Below are positions 33,041-41,181 of a stretch of 56,572 nt of DNA, piece by piece (position 1 is the first letter of the stretch; each line of letters begins with the position of its first letter). The stretch covers positions 1 through 56,572 of the forward strand of contig NZ_BAAAYN010000051.1 of assembly GCF_039536245.1 (NCBI RefSeq), given 5' to 3'. The notes under the pieces were generated by a model. That model had not been told where the DNA came from, searched no databases, and saw nothing but the letters and a program-made list of their open reading frames with translations. Source of the stretch: Cryptosporangium minutisporangium (GTDB taxonomy: Bacteria > Actinomycetota > Actinomycetes > Mycobacteriales > Cryptosporangiaceae). Position numbers and translations under genes: made by a program.

Positions 33041-34404
33041 CGTCCCGACTCCTTCCGGCTACCGGCCGCCATGATCGCGGACGGTTCCCACGGCGGTCCG
33101 TCGACATCGTCGGCCACGGCCGACTGCGGTCCGTCGGCATCACCCGCCGCAGCCGTTCGCGGCCCGTCGCTCGCGCCGCCCCCCAGGCCTTTCGTCGACC
33201 GAGGCGGCTCCGCGCGCCCGGAATCGTCCGAACCGCCCGGCCGACGGGGTATCGGTATGCCGGCCGCGATGCGGGACAGGTGTCGGATCACGGCGTTGCG
33301 CACCTCGGGCGGGGACAGCGCCACCACGGCCGAGCCGTAGCCGGCCAGCCGGCCGGCGAGCGCCTCCGGGTCGGAGTAGCTGAGCGTGACGAGGTCCCAG
33401 GCCGCCTTCGCGTCCGGCGCCGGTTCACCGCACGCCCCGTCGTCCAGATCGGGGTCGGCGTCGGCGGTCTGCGGCTCGTCCGGCGGACGGACGGCGTGCA
33501 CCGGTGCGTCCGGGTCGTCGACGAGGACCTCACGGCCGATGCCCGCCTGGGCGACGTCCGCATCGAGCATTTCGGGAGGGCTCTCCTCCTCGGGCTGCAC
33601 GGCATCGGCCCAGCGTCGCAGGCCTGCGGCCGCCCCGACCCGCACCCGGACCTGGGCGGTCTTGTGCTGCGACGGCTCCGGGTCGAAGGCCGCGACCTGC
33701 GCGACCAGGTCGAGGCCGTCCGGCGGCGCGAACGCGTCGGCCGGGCCGAACGGGGTGACCGTCCCCGCGACGCGCGACAGGCGGAAGCACCGCGTCGCGC
33801 CGCGGTCGAGGTCGTGCCCGATCACGTACCAGCGCCCCCGCCAGGACACGACACCCCACGGTTGGAGTCGCCGCTGGCGCGGCTCCCCGTCACGCGGGGT
33901 GCGGTAGTAAAACCGCACGGCGCGGCGGACGTTGATCGCGCCGAGCATCGGGGTGAGCGCCGGATCGGCGCTCACCACCGGTTCGATACCCAGCGGCGGG
34001 CCATCGACCAGGTCGACGCCGCCCGCCCGCAACTTCGTCAGCCCGGACGACGCCGCGGTGGAGAGCTCGGCGTGGTGCCAGAGTCGCGCGGCGATGCCGA
34101 CGGCGGCCGCCTCCTCGGGGTCGAGGTGGACTTCCGGGAGCGCGTAGTCACCGCGAGTGACGCGGTAGCCCGGTTCGCTGTCGAACACGCTGTTCGTGCC
34201 GGTTTCGAGGGGCACACCAAGGTCGCGAAGCTCGCCTTTGTCGCGTTCGAACATGCGTTGGAACGCTTCGTGCGATTTCGGATCATCCTCGTCGTGCTCG
34301 TATCCGGGCACGATCGTCGCGATCTGCGCAGCGGTGAGATACCGGCGTGTCGAGAGCAGGCAGAGCAGCAGGTTGACCAGGCGTTCGGTGCGTCGACGGG
34401 ACAC
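33037..34404 (-). CDS. pafB: WYL-domain regulator PafB, enlarged
   Basis: GTG 34404 starts the conserved SRRRTERLVNLLLCLLSTRR helix. A PafB-type HTH domain follows (PGYEHDEDDPKSHEAFQRMF), then WYL (RRAVRFYYRTPRDGEPRQRR, SWRGRWYVIGHDLDRGATRC) and WCX. The 455 residues exceed the ~330 usual for PafB. Two extra parts explain this: an acidic Pro/Asp-rich insertion of about 65 residues inside the WCX region (QPEEESPPEMLDADVAQAGI onward) and a ~55-residue disordered tail. The stop overlaps the pafC start. It acts with PafC as a heterodimeric DNA-damage regulator by homology. Confidence 0.92.
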   Translation of the reverse strand: MSRRRTERLVNLLLCLLSTRRYLTAAQIATIVPGYEHDEDDPKSHEAFQRMFERDKGELRDLGVPLETGTNSVFDSEPGYRVTRGDYALPEVHLDPEEAAAVGIAARLWHHAELSTAASSGLTKLRAGGVDLVDGPPLGIEPVVSADPALTPMLGAINVRRAVRFYYRTPRDGEPRQRRLQPWGVVSWRGRWYVIGHDLDRGATRCFRLSRVAGTVTPFGPADAFAPPDGLDLVAQVAAFDPEPSQHKTAQVRVRVGAAAGLRRWADAVQPEEESPPEMLDADVAQAGIGREVLVDDPDAPVHAVRPPDEPQTADADPDLDDGACGEPAPDAKAAWDLVTLSYSDPEALAGRLAGYGSAVVALSPPEVRNAVIRHLSRIAAGIPIPRRPGGSDDSGRAEPPRSTKGLGGGASDGPRTAAAGDADGPQSAVADDVDGPPWEPSAIMAAGSRKESGR

Positions 34405-34497
34405 ACCGAACGACGCTACTTCACTTCTGCGACCGGCGTGGCGCACCCCGGCCGCCTGTTGATGACGGCGGGTCATTTGAGTCGGGCAGGGACTACG

Positions 34498-35583
34498 GTG
34501 TGCGACGTGATTCGGTGGCGGCGGGGACAGGTGGAATCGGTCGGGCGTGGCTGGTCCGGGGCGGTGGAACTGTCCGTCACCGTGGATGGTTCCCCGATGC
34601 GCGCGCTGGCGTATCCAGCGATCGTGGGGACGCCGGAGCCCGGCGACACCGTCCTGTTGAACACGACCGCCGTGGCGATGGGGCTCGGCACCGGCGGCTA
34701 CGCGCTCGTCGTCGCGCTGCCCGACCGGTTGCCCCCGGACCCTCCGGTGGTCGAGGGCCCCGGGCACATGGTGAAGGCGCGGTACGCGCCTCAGCAGGTG
34801 ACGGTGCTGGGCGTGGACGAGCAGGACTCGCCGCACCACGCGGTGCTGGCGTCGGACGCTTCCCTCGACGGCATGCCGGTCGTGGTGGCCGACCTGCACT
34901 CGGCGCTGCCGGCGATCCTGGCCGGGGTGCGGGCTTCCCGGCCTGATGCCCGGGTCGCTTACGTGATGACGGACGGCGGGGCGCTGCCGCTCTGGTTCTC
35001 CCGGACGGTGGCGACGCTCCGCTCCTCCGATCTGCTGGTGGGCACGGTGACCGTGGGCCAGGCGTTCGGCGGTGACCTGGAGGCGGTGACGCTGCACACC
35101 GGGCTGCTGGCGGCGCGGCACGTGCTCGCGGCCGACGTGGCGATCGTCGCCCAAGGGCCGGGGAATCTCGGCACGGGGACGCCGTGGGGGTTCTCGGGGG
35201 TCGCGGTCGGCGAGGCGGTGAACGCCGTTTCCGTACTCGGGGGGCGCGCGGTCGGATCGCTGCGGATCTCCTCGGGCGACGCGCGAGAGCGGCACCGAGG
35301 GGTGTCACACCACTCGCTGACCGCGTACGGGCGGGTGGCGCTGGCACCTGCCGACCTGCCGGTGCCGATGCCACTGCCTACTGAGCTGGCCCAGCGGGTG
35401 CGGGATCAGCTGGCGGAGTTGCCGGACCGGCATCGGGTGATCGACGTGCCGCTCGACGGGCTCGACGAGGCGCTGCGGGCCCTGCCGGTGAAGCTGTCCT
35501 CGATGGGGCGTGGCCTCGACGAAGATCGCGTCTACTTCGACGCCGCCGCGGTCGCCGGCCGCCACGCCGCAGCCCACCTCTGA
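34498..35583 (+). CDS. DUF3866-family protein
   Basis: GTG 34498 has GCAGGG about 7 bases upstream; GTG 34507, giving the family-like opening IRWRRGQVESVG, is the alternative. About 360 residues, matching actinobacterial DUF3866 proteins, with the conserved VLLNTTAVAMGLGTGGYALV, GHMVKARYAPQQVTVLGVDE, VVVADLHSALPAILAG, AYVMTDGGALPLWFS, VTVGQAFGGDLEAVTLHTGL and QGPGNLGTGTPWGFSG stretches. Cytosolic, function unknown. It is divergent from pafB and shares the promoter gap of about 90 bases. Confidence 0.9.
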   Translation: MCDVIRWRRGQVESVGRGWSGAVELSVTVDGSPMRALAYPAIVGTPEPGDTVLLNTTAVAMGLGTGGYALVVALPDRLPPDPPVVEGPGHMVKARYAPQQVTVLGVDEQDSPHHAVLASDASLDGMPVVVADLHSALPAILAGVRASRPDARVAYVMTDGGALPLWFSRTVATLRSSDLLVGTVTVGQAFGGDLEAVTLHTGLLAARHVLAADVAIVAQGPGNLGTGTPWGFSGVAVGEAVNAVSVLGGRAVGSLRISSGDARERHRGVSHHSLTAYGRVALAPADLPVPMPLPTELAQRVRDQLAELPDRHRVIDVPLDGLDEALRALPVKLSSMGRGLDEDRVYFDAAAVAGRHAAAHL

Positions 35584-35588
35584 ACGCA

Positions 35589-35620
35589 CCTCGGCCCGGG
35601 CACAAGGGCCCGGGCCGAGG
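35589..35620. terminator. Bidirectional hairpin between DUF3866 and the TIG-protein gene
   Basis: CCTCGGCCCGGGC (35589-35601) pairs perfectly with GCCCGGGCCGAGG (35608-35620) around a 6-base loop, starting 5 bases after the DUF3866 stop. The neighbours converge. No U-tract. Confidence 0.88.
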
Positions 35621-35662
35621 AACTAGTGCTGCCTCAACGGCACGCGGTCACGGACTGGCTGA

Positions 35663-37036
35663 TCAGTACGGCGCGATCGTGAACGTCGAGCCGCTGGTGA
35701 CCACCGAGACCCGGTCTTCTGCATCGGCGACGTCAGCGTCGGGCGTCGTGTCGTCGATCAGCTGCACCTGGTACGCACCCGGCCGGACCGCAGCCCCGTT
35801 CGTGTGGTTCGCTGCACCTGCGACCGTCGGGTCCAACGTGCAGATCAGCTCGGTGTCGGACAGAGCCACCGCGTTGATGCACTCCGCCGCTGCGGCGCCG
35901 AAGGCCGGCTGATCGGCGGTCGGGCTGAAGAGACCACCGATCGACAGAATGATGTGTGGGCTGTTGTCCATCGTGAAGTCGTTGGTACCCACATTGAGCG
36001 GGGTCACGCCGCTCCAGTTGTAGCCGCTGAAGCCGGAGCCTGTGATCACCAGTGTCGCGGCGGCAGTGGCCGGTGCGGTTTGCGGAGTCACCGACAATGC
36101 GTCGAGATAGTCGTACTCGGCTTCGGTGGGAGTCGTGAACGTTGCCTGTCCGGCTGGGGTCGTGACCACAATAGGTCGGTCGGCGCCGAGTCCCGGCGGC
36201 GCGACCGCGGTGATCAATGATGCCGTAGCGGCGGTGACCCGGGCGGCGACGCCGCCGATCGTCACCGTATTGGCGGTCGTCGATGCGCCGAAGCCGGTGC
36301 CCTCGATCGTGAACGTGTTGCCACCCGCAGAGGGGCCGCTGTTGGGCTCCACGGCGGTGACGTTCGCCACCGGATACGAGGTGAACGCAGCGGCAGTCGT
36401 GTTCGCGATCACGGTCGAGGCGCCGCTGGCCACGCTATAGACGCAGACGTACCAGCGAGTACCCGCGGCCACGGCGGGGAGCGGGGGCACCTGAACTACC
36501 AGCCGGGTCGGAGTGATGTACCGGACGGACTGAGCCGGGTACGGGCCGGCTGCGACACCGATGGACACGTTCAGCCCAGAGGCAGTCCCGGTCGCGGCCG
36601 CGCTGATCGTCGCCGTACCGGCGACGGCATCAACCGCAGTGATGGTCGCACCCGACGGGATCCCCGTGCCGTTGATGACCTTTCCGACGTCACCGTTGAC
36701 GAAGGCCCCGGCGCCGGTCTCGGTGACCGTGGTCGTGCCCGCGGTAGCCACGTCCGGCATGATTCGGCCGGGAGTCGGAGTGGTGGTCAACGCCGTGTTG
36801 CACGCAGCAGTCTGGAACTGAACCGCCTCCGGAGCATCCGGCCTGGTAGGACTGAACGTGTTGGCGGTCGTCGTATTGAGGTTGATGTACGTACCGCCGG
36901 CACCGCTAGCCGGGCTCACGGTAATCGGTGCCGCCTGGCTGGGGTTAGCGGTGGCCACCAGGGTCGTGGCGGTGACCGCAGCCACGATGCCGACGCGCGC
37001 GGTCCACTTGGTGGTGGATGGTCTTTGAATCGTCAT
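35663..37036 (-). CDS. Large secreted IPT/TIG-domain protein
   Basis: 457 residues from ATG 37036. The signal peptide (TTKWTARVGIVAAVTATTLV, cleavage after SQA) precedes an N-terminal Ser/Thr-rich part. At ~95-145 lies a module with NGDVGKVINGTGIPSGATI, a pattern frequent in phage and secreted beta-structured proteins. One IPT/TIG module follows (VTAVEPNSGPSAGGNTFTIE ... FGASTTANTVTIGGVAARV), then a second (LVITGSGFSGYNW) and a Cys-containing C-terminal domain. Base composition is less GC-biased than its neighbours, suggesting acquisition or relaxed codon use. No wall-anchor motif. It resembles the protein at 24716-25711. Confidence 0.82.
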   Translation of the reverse strand: MTIQRPSTTKWTARVGIVAAVTATTLVATANPSQAAPITVSPASGAGGTYINLNTTTANTFSPTRPDAPEAVQFQTAACNTALTTTPTPGRIMPDVATAGTTTVTETGAGAFVNGDVGKVINGTGIPSGATITAVDAVAGTATISAAATGTASGLNVSIGVAAGPYPAQSVRYITPTRLVVQVPPLPAVAAGTRWYVCVYSVASGASTVIANTTAAAFTSYPVANVTAVEPNSGPSAGGNTFTIEGTGFGASTTANTVTIGGVAARVTAATASLITAVAPPGLGADRPIVVTTPAGQATFTTPTEAEYDYLDALSVTPQTAPATAAATLVITGSGFSGYNWSGVTPLNVGTNDFTMDNSPHIILSIGGLFSPTADQPAFGAAAAECINAVALSDTELICTLDPTVAGAANHTNGAAVRPGAYQVQLIDDTTPDADVADAEDRVSVVTSGSTFTIAPY

Positions 37037-37363
37037 TGAGGCGAAGTCCTGTCGTAGTGACGCAGGGGCCCGTAGCCGATGCGAAAGATGTGTGTCGAGA
37101 CGAGCCAGCGGTCCGATCGGCACCGCCGGTCGCGGAACGAATCGGACATTACCGTACCTATACACCATCAGGAAGATTCGCCACATAAGCCGTCTCGCAG
37201 GCCCGCGCCGGCACACTTCGCTATAGGCGTTAACTTTTCCCCTTATTGGATGGTTGCTGGCGTTCTCGGCGCGTCTGTCTGGCGTGTCGCGATCGATCCG
37301 GCACCCTGAAGCCGCGAACGCGCCGGTGAACGGCCGGCGAAACGACGTCGGACGGGGTGGGCG
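37037..37363. other. 327-base divergent promoter region
   Basis: No gene seen. It separates the divergent TIG-protein and lipoprotein genes and is AT-rich for this genome at 37150-37170 and 37215-37260 (for example GGCGTTAACTTTTCCCCTTA), where promoters for both genes are likely. No recognisable riboswitch or operator. Confidence 0.55.
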
Positions 37364-38080
37364 ATGAGGACGCGGAACGTCAGAGGACTAGCCGGCGCCG
37401 GGGTGCTTCTCGTAGCGCTGGCGGCCTGCGGTGGGAGTAACGACGACCGGCAGGAGCCGGCGGCCTCGCCGACGGCGGAGGGTGTCGCTTCGGCGCCGGT
37501 CGTGCCGCAGCCGTCGGAGACCACGAAGCGTGTACTGCCCGGCTCTCCCCCGGCCATCCGTACCAGCGCGCCGCCGCCTCCGGCCGCCGCGCCGCTCAAC
37601 CCGGCCACGCAGGCGCCGCCACCGGCACCAGGCAACCTCGCCGCGTGCAAGACCGGCCAGCTGTCAGTCCGGGTCATCCGGCAGCTGAACAAGGCCAAGA
37701 ACGGTCCTGCCGTCGGCCTCGTCGCGCTCACCAACAAGGGCACCAGGCCCTGCTCGTTGAGCGGCTGGCCCACCGTCAACCTGACGAGAGGCGGCGCGGC
37801 GGTCGGCGTCCCGACGATGAACGTGAACCAGCCGCGGACGCCGGTGGCGGTCGCATTGGCGCCGCAGCGCTCGGCGTTCGCCGGGCTGCAGTGGCGGAGC
37901 TGCCCGCCGACCGCAACCGGCTGCCGGACGGGTGACGGCTTCCGGGTGGGCGCGCCGGGTTCGGGCTCGGCCACGGCCGAGCTGGCCGGCTTCTCCACCG
38001 CCGAGCAGAAAGGCTTCGCGGTCAGCCGGATCATGATCGGAGCCATCCAGCCGACGACCACCGACATCATCAACTGGTAG
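37364..38080 (+). CDS. Lipoprotein with DUF4232 domain
   Basis: 238 residues. The lipoprotein signal peptide ends in the lipobox LVALAAC-GG, so the mature protein would be diacylated and, given Lnt in this window, N-acylated. A Pro/Ala-rich linker spans residues ~27-92. The C-terminal ~140 residues are DUF4232-like: CKTGQLSVRVIRQLNKAKNG, VGLVALTNKGTRPCSLSGWP, FAGLQWRSCPPTATGC. Four cysteines fit two disulfides. DUF4232 occurs in secreted actinobacterial proteins; function unknown. It is followed by two strong hairpins. Confidence 0.88.
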   Translation: MRTRNVRGLAGAGVLLVALAACGGSNDDRQEPAASPTAEGVASAPVVPQPSETTKRVLPGSPPAIRTSAPPPPAAAPLNPATQAPPPAPGNLAACKTGQLSVRVIRQLNKAKNGPAVGLVALTNKGTRPCSLSGWPTVNLTRGGAAVGVPTMNVNQPRTPVAVALAPQRSAFAGLQWRSCPPTATGCRTGDGFRVGAPGSGSATAELAGFSTAEQKGFAVSRIMIGAIQPTTTDIINW

Positions 38081-38097
38081 GGCGAACGTCCGCTGTT

Positions 38098-38147
38098 TGA
38101 CGACAAGTCAACGTGCCCGACGGCCTGGGCGTGTTGGGTTCTCGTCA
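38098..38147. repeat. Solo hairpin related to the DUF559 flanking repeats
   Basis: TGACGACAAGTCAACGTGCC (38098-38117, plus C) pairs imperfectly (16 of 21) with GGGCGTGTTGGGTTCTCGTCA at 38127-38147. The outer part TTCTCGTCAAT followed by CGGCTGTGGATG repeats the arrangement at 2194-2235 (TTCTCGTCAATTCG ... CCTGTGGATGACG) with about 20 bases missing. It lies 18 bases after the lipoprotein stop and before a second terminator. Confidence 0.65.
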
Positions 38148-38204
38148 ATCGGCTGTGGATGTCGGGACGCCGGCGTGCGCACCGAACCACGCCGCCCACG
38201 ACAC

Positions 38205-38246
38205 GTCGGCGGCCCGCCCCGAACACAACCGGGGCGGGCCGCCGAC
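38205..38246. terminator. 17-bp perfect hairpin between convergent genes
   Basis: GTCGGCGGCCCGCCCCG (38205-38221) pairs exactly with CGGGGCGGGCCGCCGAC (38230-38246) around an 8-base loop, 8 bases before the end of pafA. It is probably the main pafA terminator. Confidence 0.9.
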
Positions 38247-38254
38247 GGACTACC

Positions 38255-39613
38255 TCACATGCTGGCGATCAACCGATCCACGCGCTCGTCCACGGCCCGG
38301 AACGGGTCCTTGCAGAGCACCGTCCGCTGCGCCTGGTCGTTCAGCTTCAGGTGCACCCAGTCCACGGTGAAGTCCCGCCGCCGCTCCTGCGCCCGCCGGA
38401 TGAACTCGCCGCGCAGCCGCGCCCGCGTCGTCTGCGGCGGAATCGACTTCGCCGCGAACACGTCCAGATCGCGGGTCACCCGTTCGACCGCGCCGCGCTT
38501 CTCCATCACCTGGAACACGCCGCGACCGCGCCGGATGTCGTGATAGGCCAGGTCGAGCTGCGCCACCCGCGGGCTGGAGAGCGACAGCCCGTGCCGCTCG
38601 GAGTACCGCTCGATCAGCTTCAGCTTCGTCACCCAGTCGATCTCTCGCTCGACCGAGCCCAGGTCGTCGCCCTCGACGGCCTTCAGCACCCGGCCCCAGA
38701 GGTCGATGATCCGGTGGGCGGCCGGACCGCCGCCGTACCGGTCGACGAACTCCGACGCCTTGGAGTGGTACTCCATCTGGATGTCGAGCGCGCTGATCTC
38801 CTTGCCGTTGGCGAGCCGCACCGTCCGCCGACCGGTGATGTCGTGCGAGACCTCGCGGATCGCCCGGATCGGGTTCTCCAGCGTCAGGTCGCGCATCGTC
38901 ACGCCGGCCTCGATCATCCGCAGCACGATGTCGGCGGCGCCGACCTTGAGCAGCGTCGTGACCTCGTTCATGTTCGAGTCGCCGACGATCACGTGCAGGC
39001 GCCGGAACCGCTCGGCGTCGGCGTGCGGCTCGTCCCGGGTGTTGATGATCGGGCGCGACCGGGTGGTCGCCGACGAGACGCCCTCCCAGATGTGCTCGGC
39101 CCGCTGGGACAGGCAGTAGACCGCGCCGCGAGGCGTCTGCAGCACCTTGCCTGCGCCGCAGATCAGCTGACGGGTGACGAGGAACGGGATCAGGACGTCG
39201 GCCAGTCGCGCGAACTCCCCGTGCCGCGAGACCAAGAAATTCTCGTGGCATCCGTACGAGTTGCCGGCCGAGTCGGTGTTGTTCTTGAACAGGTAGATGT
39301 CCCCGGCGATGCCCTCGTCCCGCAGCCGACGTTCGGCGTCGACCAGCAGGCCTTCAAGGATCCGCTCGCCGGCCCGGTCGTGCGTGACGAGGTCGGCGAC
39401 CGAGTCACACTCCGGGGTGGCGTACTCGGGATGGGAACCGACATCGAGGTACAACCGGGCGCCGTTGCGAAGAAAGACGTTGCTCGACCGACCCCACGAG
39501 ACCACCCGCCGGAACAAGTACCGCGCCACCTCGTCGGGCGAGAGACGCCGCTGGCCCCGGAACGTACACGTGACTCCGTACTCGGTCTCGAGACCGAAGA
39601 TCCGCCGCTCCAT
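38255..39613 (-). CDS. pafA: Pup--protein ligase PafA
   Basis: Attaches the prokaryotic ubiquitin-like protein Pup through its C-terminal Glu to substrate lysines, marking them for the bacterial proteasome. 452 residues, the normal length. The start [16 protein letters not shown] is diagnostic. The glutamine-synthetase-like active site includes catalytic Asp57 in [19 protein letters not shown], with [20 protein letters not shown] and [20 protein letters not shown] further on. The usual prcB/prcA and pup genes are not in the window, and pafB/pafC are 4 kb away, separated by three other genes. Confidence 0.98.
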   Translation of the reverse strand: MERRIFGLETEYGVTCTFRGQRRLSPDEVARYLFRRVVSWGRSSNVFLRNGARLYLDVGSHPEYATPECDSVADLVTHDRAGERILEGLLVDAERRLRDEGIAGDIYLFKNNTDSAGNSYGCHENFLVSRHGEFARLADVLIPFLVTRQLICGAGKVLQTPRGAVYCLSQRAEHIWEGVSSATTRSRPIINTRDEPHADAERFRRLHVIVGDSNMNEVTTLLKVGAADIVLRMIEAGVTMRDLTLENPIRAIREVSHDITGRRTVRLANGKEISALDIQMEYHSKASEFVDRYGGGPAAHRIIDLWGRVLKAVEGDDLGSVEREIDWVTKLKLIERYSERHGLSLSSPRVAQLDLAYHDIRRGRGVFQVMEKRGAVERVTRDLDVFAAKSIPPQTTRARLRGEFIRRAQERRRDFTVDWVHLKLNDQAQRTVLCKDPFRAVDERVDRLIASM

Positions 39614-39703
39614 GATTGAACACTAGCCGCCGTTGCACGCCTGCACCCGGCAACGGCGAGCGTGGTGGATTTGCCCCCTACGGCGGTCGCTCTCCGTTTC
39701 GGA

Positions 39704-40303
39704 TTACGCCCGATTCAGCGACGCGTAGTAGTTCTTGCACTCTTCGTAGTCGGGCAACGCTCCGGCGGCGAGCGATTCGGCGAGCGACGGCGCGGCGGCG
39801 TCCTTGGCGGACAGCTGCGGGCTCTCGGCGGGCCAGTCGATGTTCAGCTCTGGGTCGAGCGGGTGGATCGCGTGCTCCCGCGTCGGCGCGAACGTCTCCG
39901 AACAGAGGTAGGTCAGCGTCGCGTCGTCGGTGAGCGCGCAGAACCCGTGACCGAGGCCCTCGGCGAGGTAGACCGCGCGCCGGTCGACGTCGTCGAGGCG
40001 GACCATCTCGTGCTGCCCGAACGTCGGCGACCCCACCCGCAGATCGACGATCACGTCAACCACCGCACCGCGGACGCAGGCGACGTACTTGGCCTGACTC
40101 GGCGGCACGTCGGCGAAGTGGATCCCGCGCACGACCCCGCGCGCGGAGACCGAGAGGTTGCCCTGAGCGAGCCGCAGCGGCTGCCCGACCGCCTCGGCGA
40201 GATGGTCGAAGCGGTACCACTCGGTGAACAGGCCGCGGGGGTCGCCGTGCTGGACCGGCGTGATCTCCCAGGCGCCGTCGATGCTCAACGGTCGAATCTT
40301 CAC
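39704..40303 (-). CDS. rmlC: dTDP-4-dehydrorhamnose 3,5-epimerase
   Basis: Third enzyme of dTDP-L-rhamnose synthesis. 199 residues, cupin fold: GAWEITPVQHGDPRGLFTEW, the catalytic His in GVVRGIHFADVPPSQAKYVA, the conserved QHEMVRLDDVDRRAVYLAEG, LGHGFCALTDDATLTYLCSE and the Tyr/Asp region HAIHPLDPELNIDWP. Reads away from the other rml genes on the minus strand, about 4.5 kb from rmlB/rmlD. Confidence 0.95.
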   Translation of the reverse strand: MKIRPLSIDGAWEITPVQHGDPRGLFTEWYRFDHLAEAVGQPLRLAQGNLSVSARGVVRGIHFADVPPSQAKYVACVRGAVVDVIVDLRVGSPTFGQHEMVRLDDVDRRAVYLAEGLGHGFCALTDDATLTYLCSETFAPTREHAIHPLDPELNIDWPAESPQLSAKDAAAPSLAESLAAGALPDYEECKNYYASLNRA

Positions 40304-40349
40304 CAGGCAACCGTAGCGGCCCCTCCAGGCCCGCGCGGCGCCGCCTCGC

Positions 40350-40382
40350 CACCGTCGTCAGTGGAGCACCGTCGTCAGTGGA
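40350..40382. repeat. 17-bp tandem duplication upstream of rmlC
   Basis: CACCGTCGTCAGTGGAG is directly repeated (40350-40366; 40367-40382 lacks the last base) in the 88-base gap between the methyltransferase and rmlC genes, both on the minus strand. It could be a regulatory site for rmlC or a recent slippage product. Confidence 0.7.
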
Positions 40383-40391
40383 ACACGGAAC

Positions 40392-41009
40392 TCAGGGCTT
40401 CCGGGCGACGACCACGAACTCGTTGTAGGCGAACACCTTGCCGGCGAAGCGCGGGAAGGGGAACGAGTACTTCTTCAGCACGGTCAAACCGACGTCCCTG
40501 GCCAGCGCGGAGACCTCGTCGAAGCCGCTGAACCGGATGTGGGTCGCGTCGGTCGTGTAGCCCTTCTCCTGCGGCGTGATGAACACGACCCGCCCGCCCG
40601 AGCGGAGGTACGGGAGGTAGGACTCCACCACCGCCTTGGCGTCCGGCTCCAGCAGGTGCTCGACCAGGTGCGAGGCGAGGATCGCGTCGAACGAGTCGGG
40701 CTTCGCGTCGGCCGAGGAGTGGAACTCGTCGACCGTGTACGCGGTGAAGCCGCGCTGCCTGGCCAGCTCGATCGACGTGGCGTTGTGGTCGACGCCGACC
40801 GGCGGCGGGTTCTTGCCGTCGGAGAGGTGCGAGAGGTTCCGGCCGATGCCACAGCCGACGTCGAGCGTGCGCCCCAGCTCGAGCCTGCGCAGGTTCCACC
40901 GGTACGGCGCCTGGACGTCGAGCACCTGCTTCCAGCGTGCGGTCTCGAGCCGCTGGAGGCGCTCGGCGTAGTCAGCGCCGGCGGTTCCCGGAACGTCGTT
41001 GGTGGGCAC
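40392..41009 (-). CDS. SAM-dependent methyltransferase (glycan-associated)
   Basis: GTG 41009 with AGGGAAGG upstream gives 205 residues. Class I fold: motif [17 protein letters not shown], acidic motif [17 protein letters not shown], then [20 protein letters not shown] and [21 protein letters not shown] Trp/Arg-rich N-terminus ([20 protein letters not shown]) is typical of methyltransferases in polysaccharide loci. It is probably co-transcribed with rmlC and could methylate a rhamnose-containing glycan or its precursor, but this is inference. Confidence 0.85.
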   Translation of the reverse strand: MPTNDVPGTAGADYAERLQRLETARWKQVLDVQAPYRWNLRRLELGRTLDVGCGIGRNLSHLSDGKNPPPVGVDHNATSIELARQRGFTAYTVDEFHSSADAKPDSFDAILASHLVEHLLEPDAKAVVESYLPYLRSGGRVVFITPQEKGYTTDATHIRFSGFDEVSALARDVGLTVLKKYSFPFPRFAGKVFAYNEFVVVARKP

Positions 41010-41119
41010 GGCCAACCTTCCCTGTCGAGCCTGCGGCAGTCCGGTCCGGCGTTTGCCGCGGCGTCCTCCCGACCCCTTGCGGTGTCTCCGGCACCTTATC
41101 GCCCCGGCACGAAGAGCAC

Positions 41120-41146
41120 TCAGACCCGTCGATCGAGCGCCGATAG
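41120..41146 (+). promoter_or_regulatory. Possible flagellar-sigma (SigD/FliA/WhiG-type) promoter of the chemoreceptor gene
   Basis: GCCGATAG at 41139-41146 matches the GCCGATAA -10 consensus at 7 of 8 positions. The 4 bases 15 bp upstream are TCAG rather than TAAA. The start of transcription would be near 41153, about 30 bases before the ATG. Spacing is right and the -35 is weak, so this is tentative. Confidence 0.45.
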
Positions 41147-41181
41147 GAGGTCGTCTTCCGTCTGGTCCGAGGAGTCCGTAC

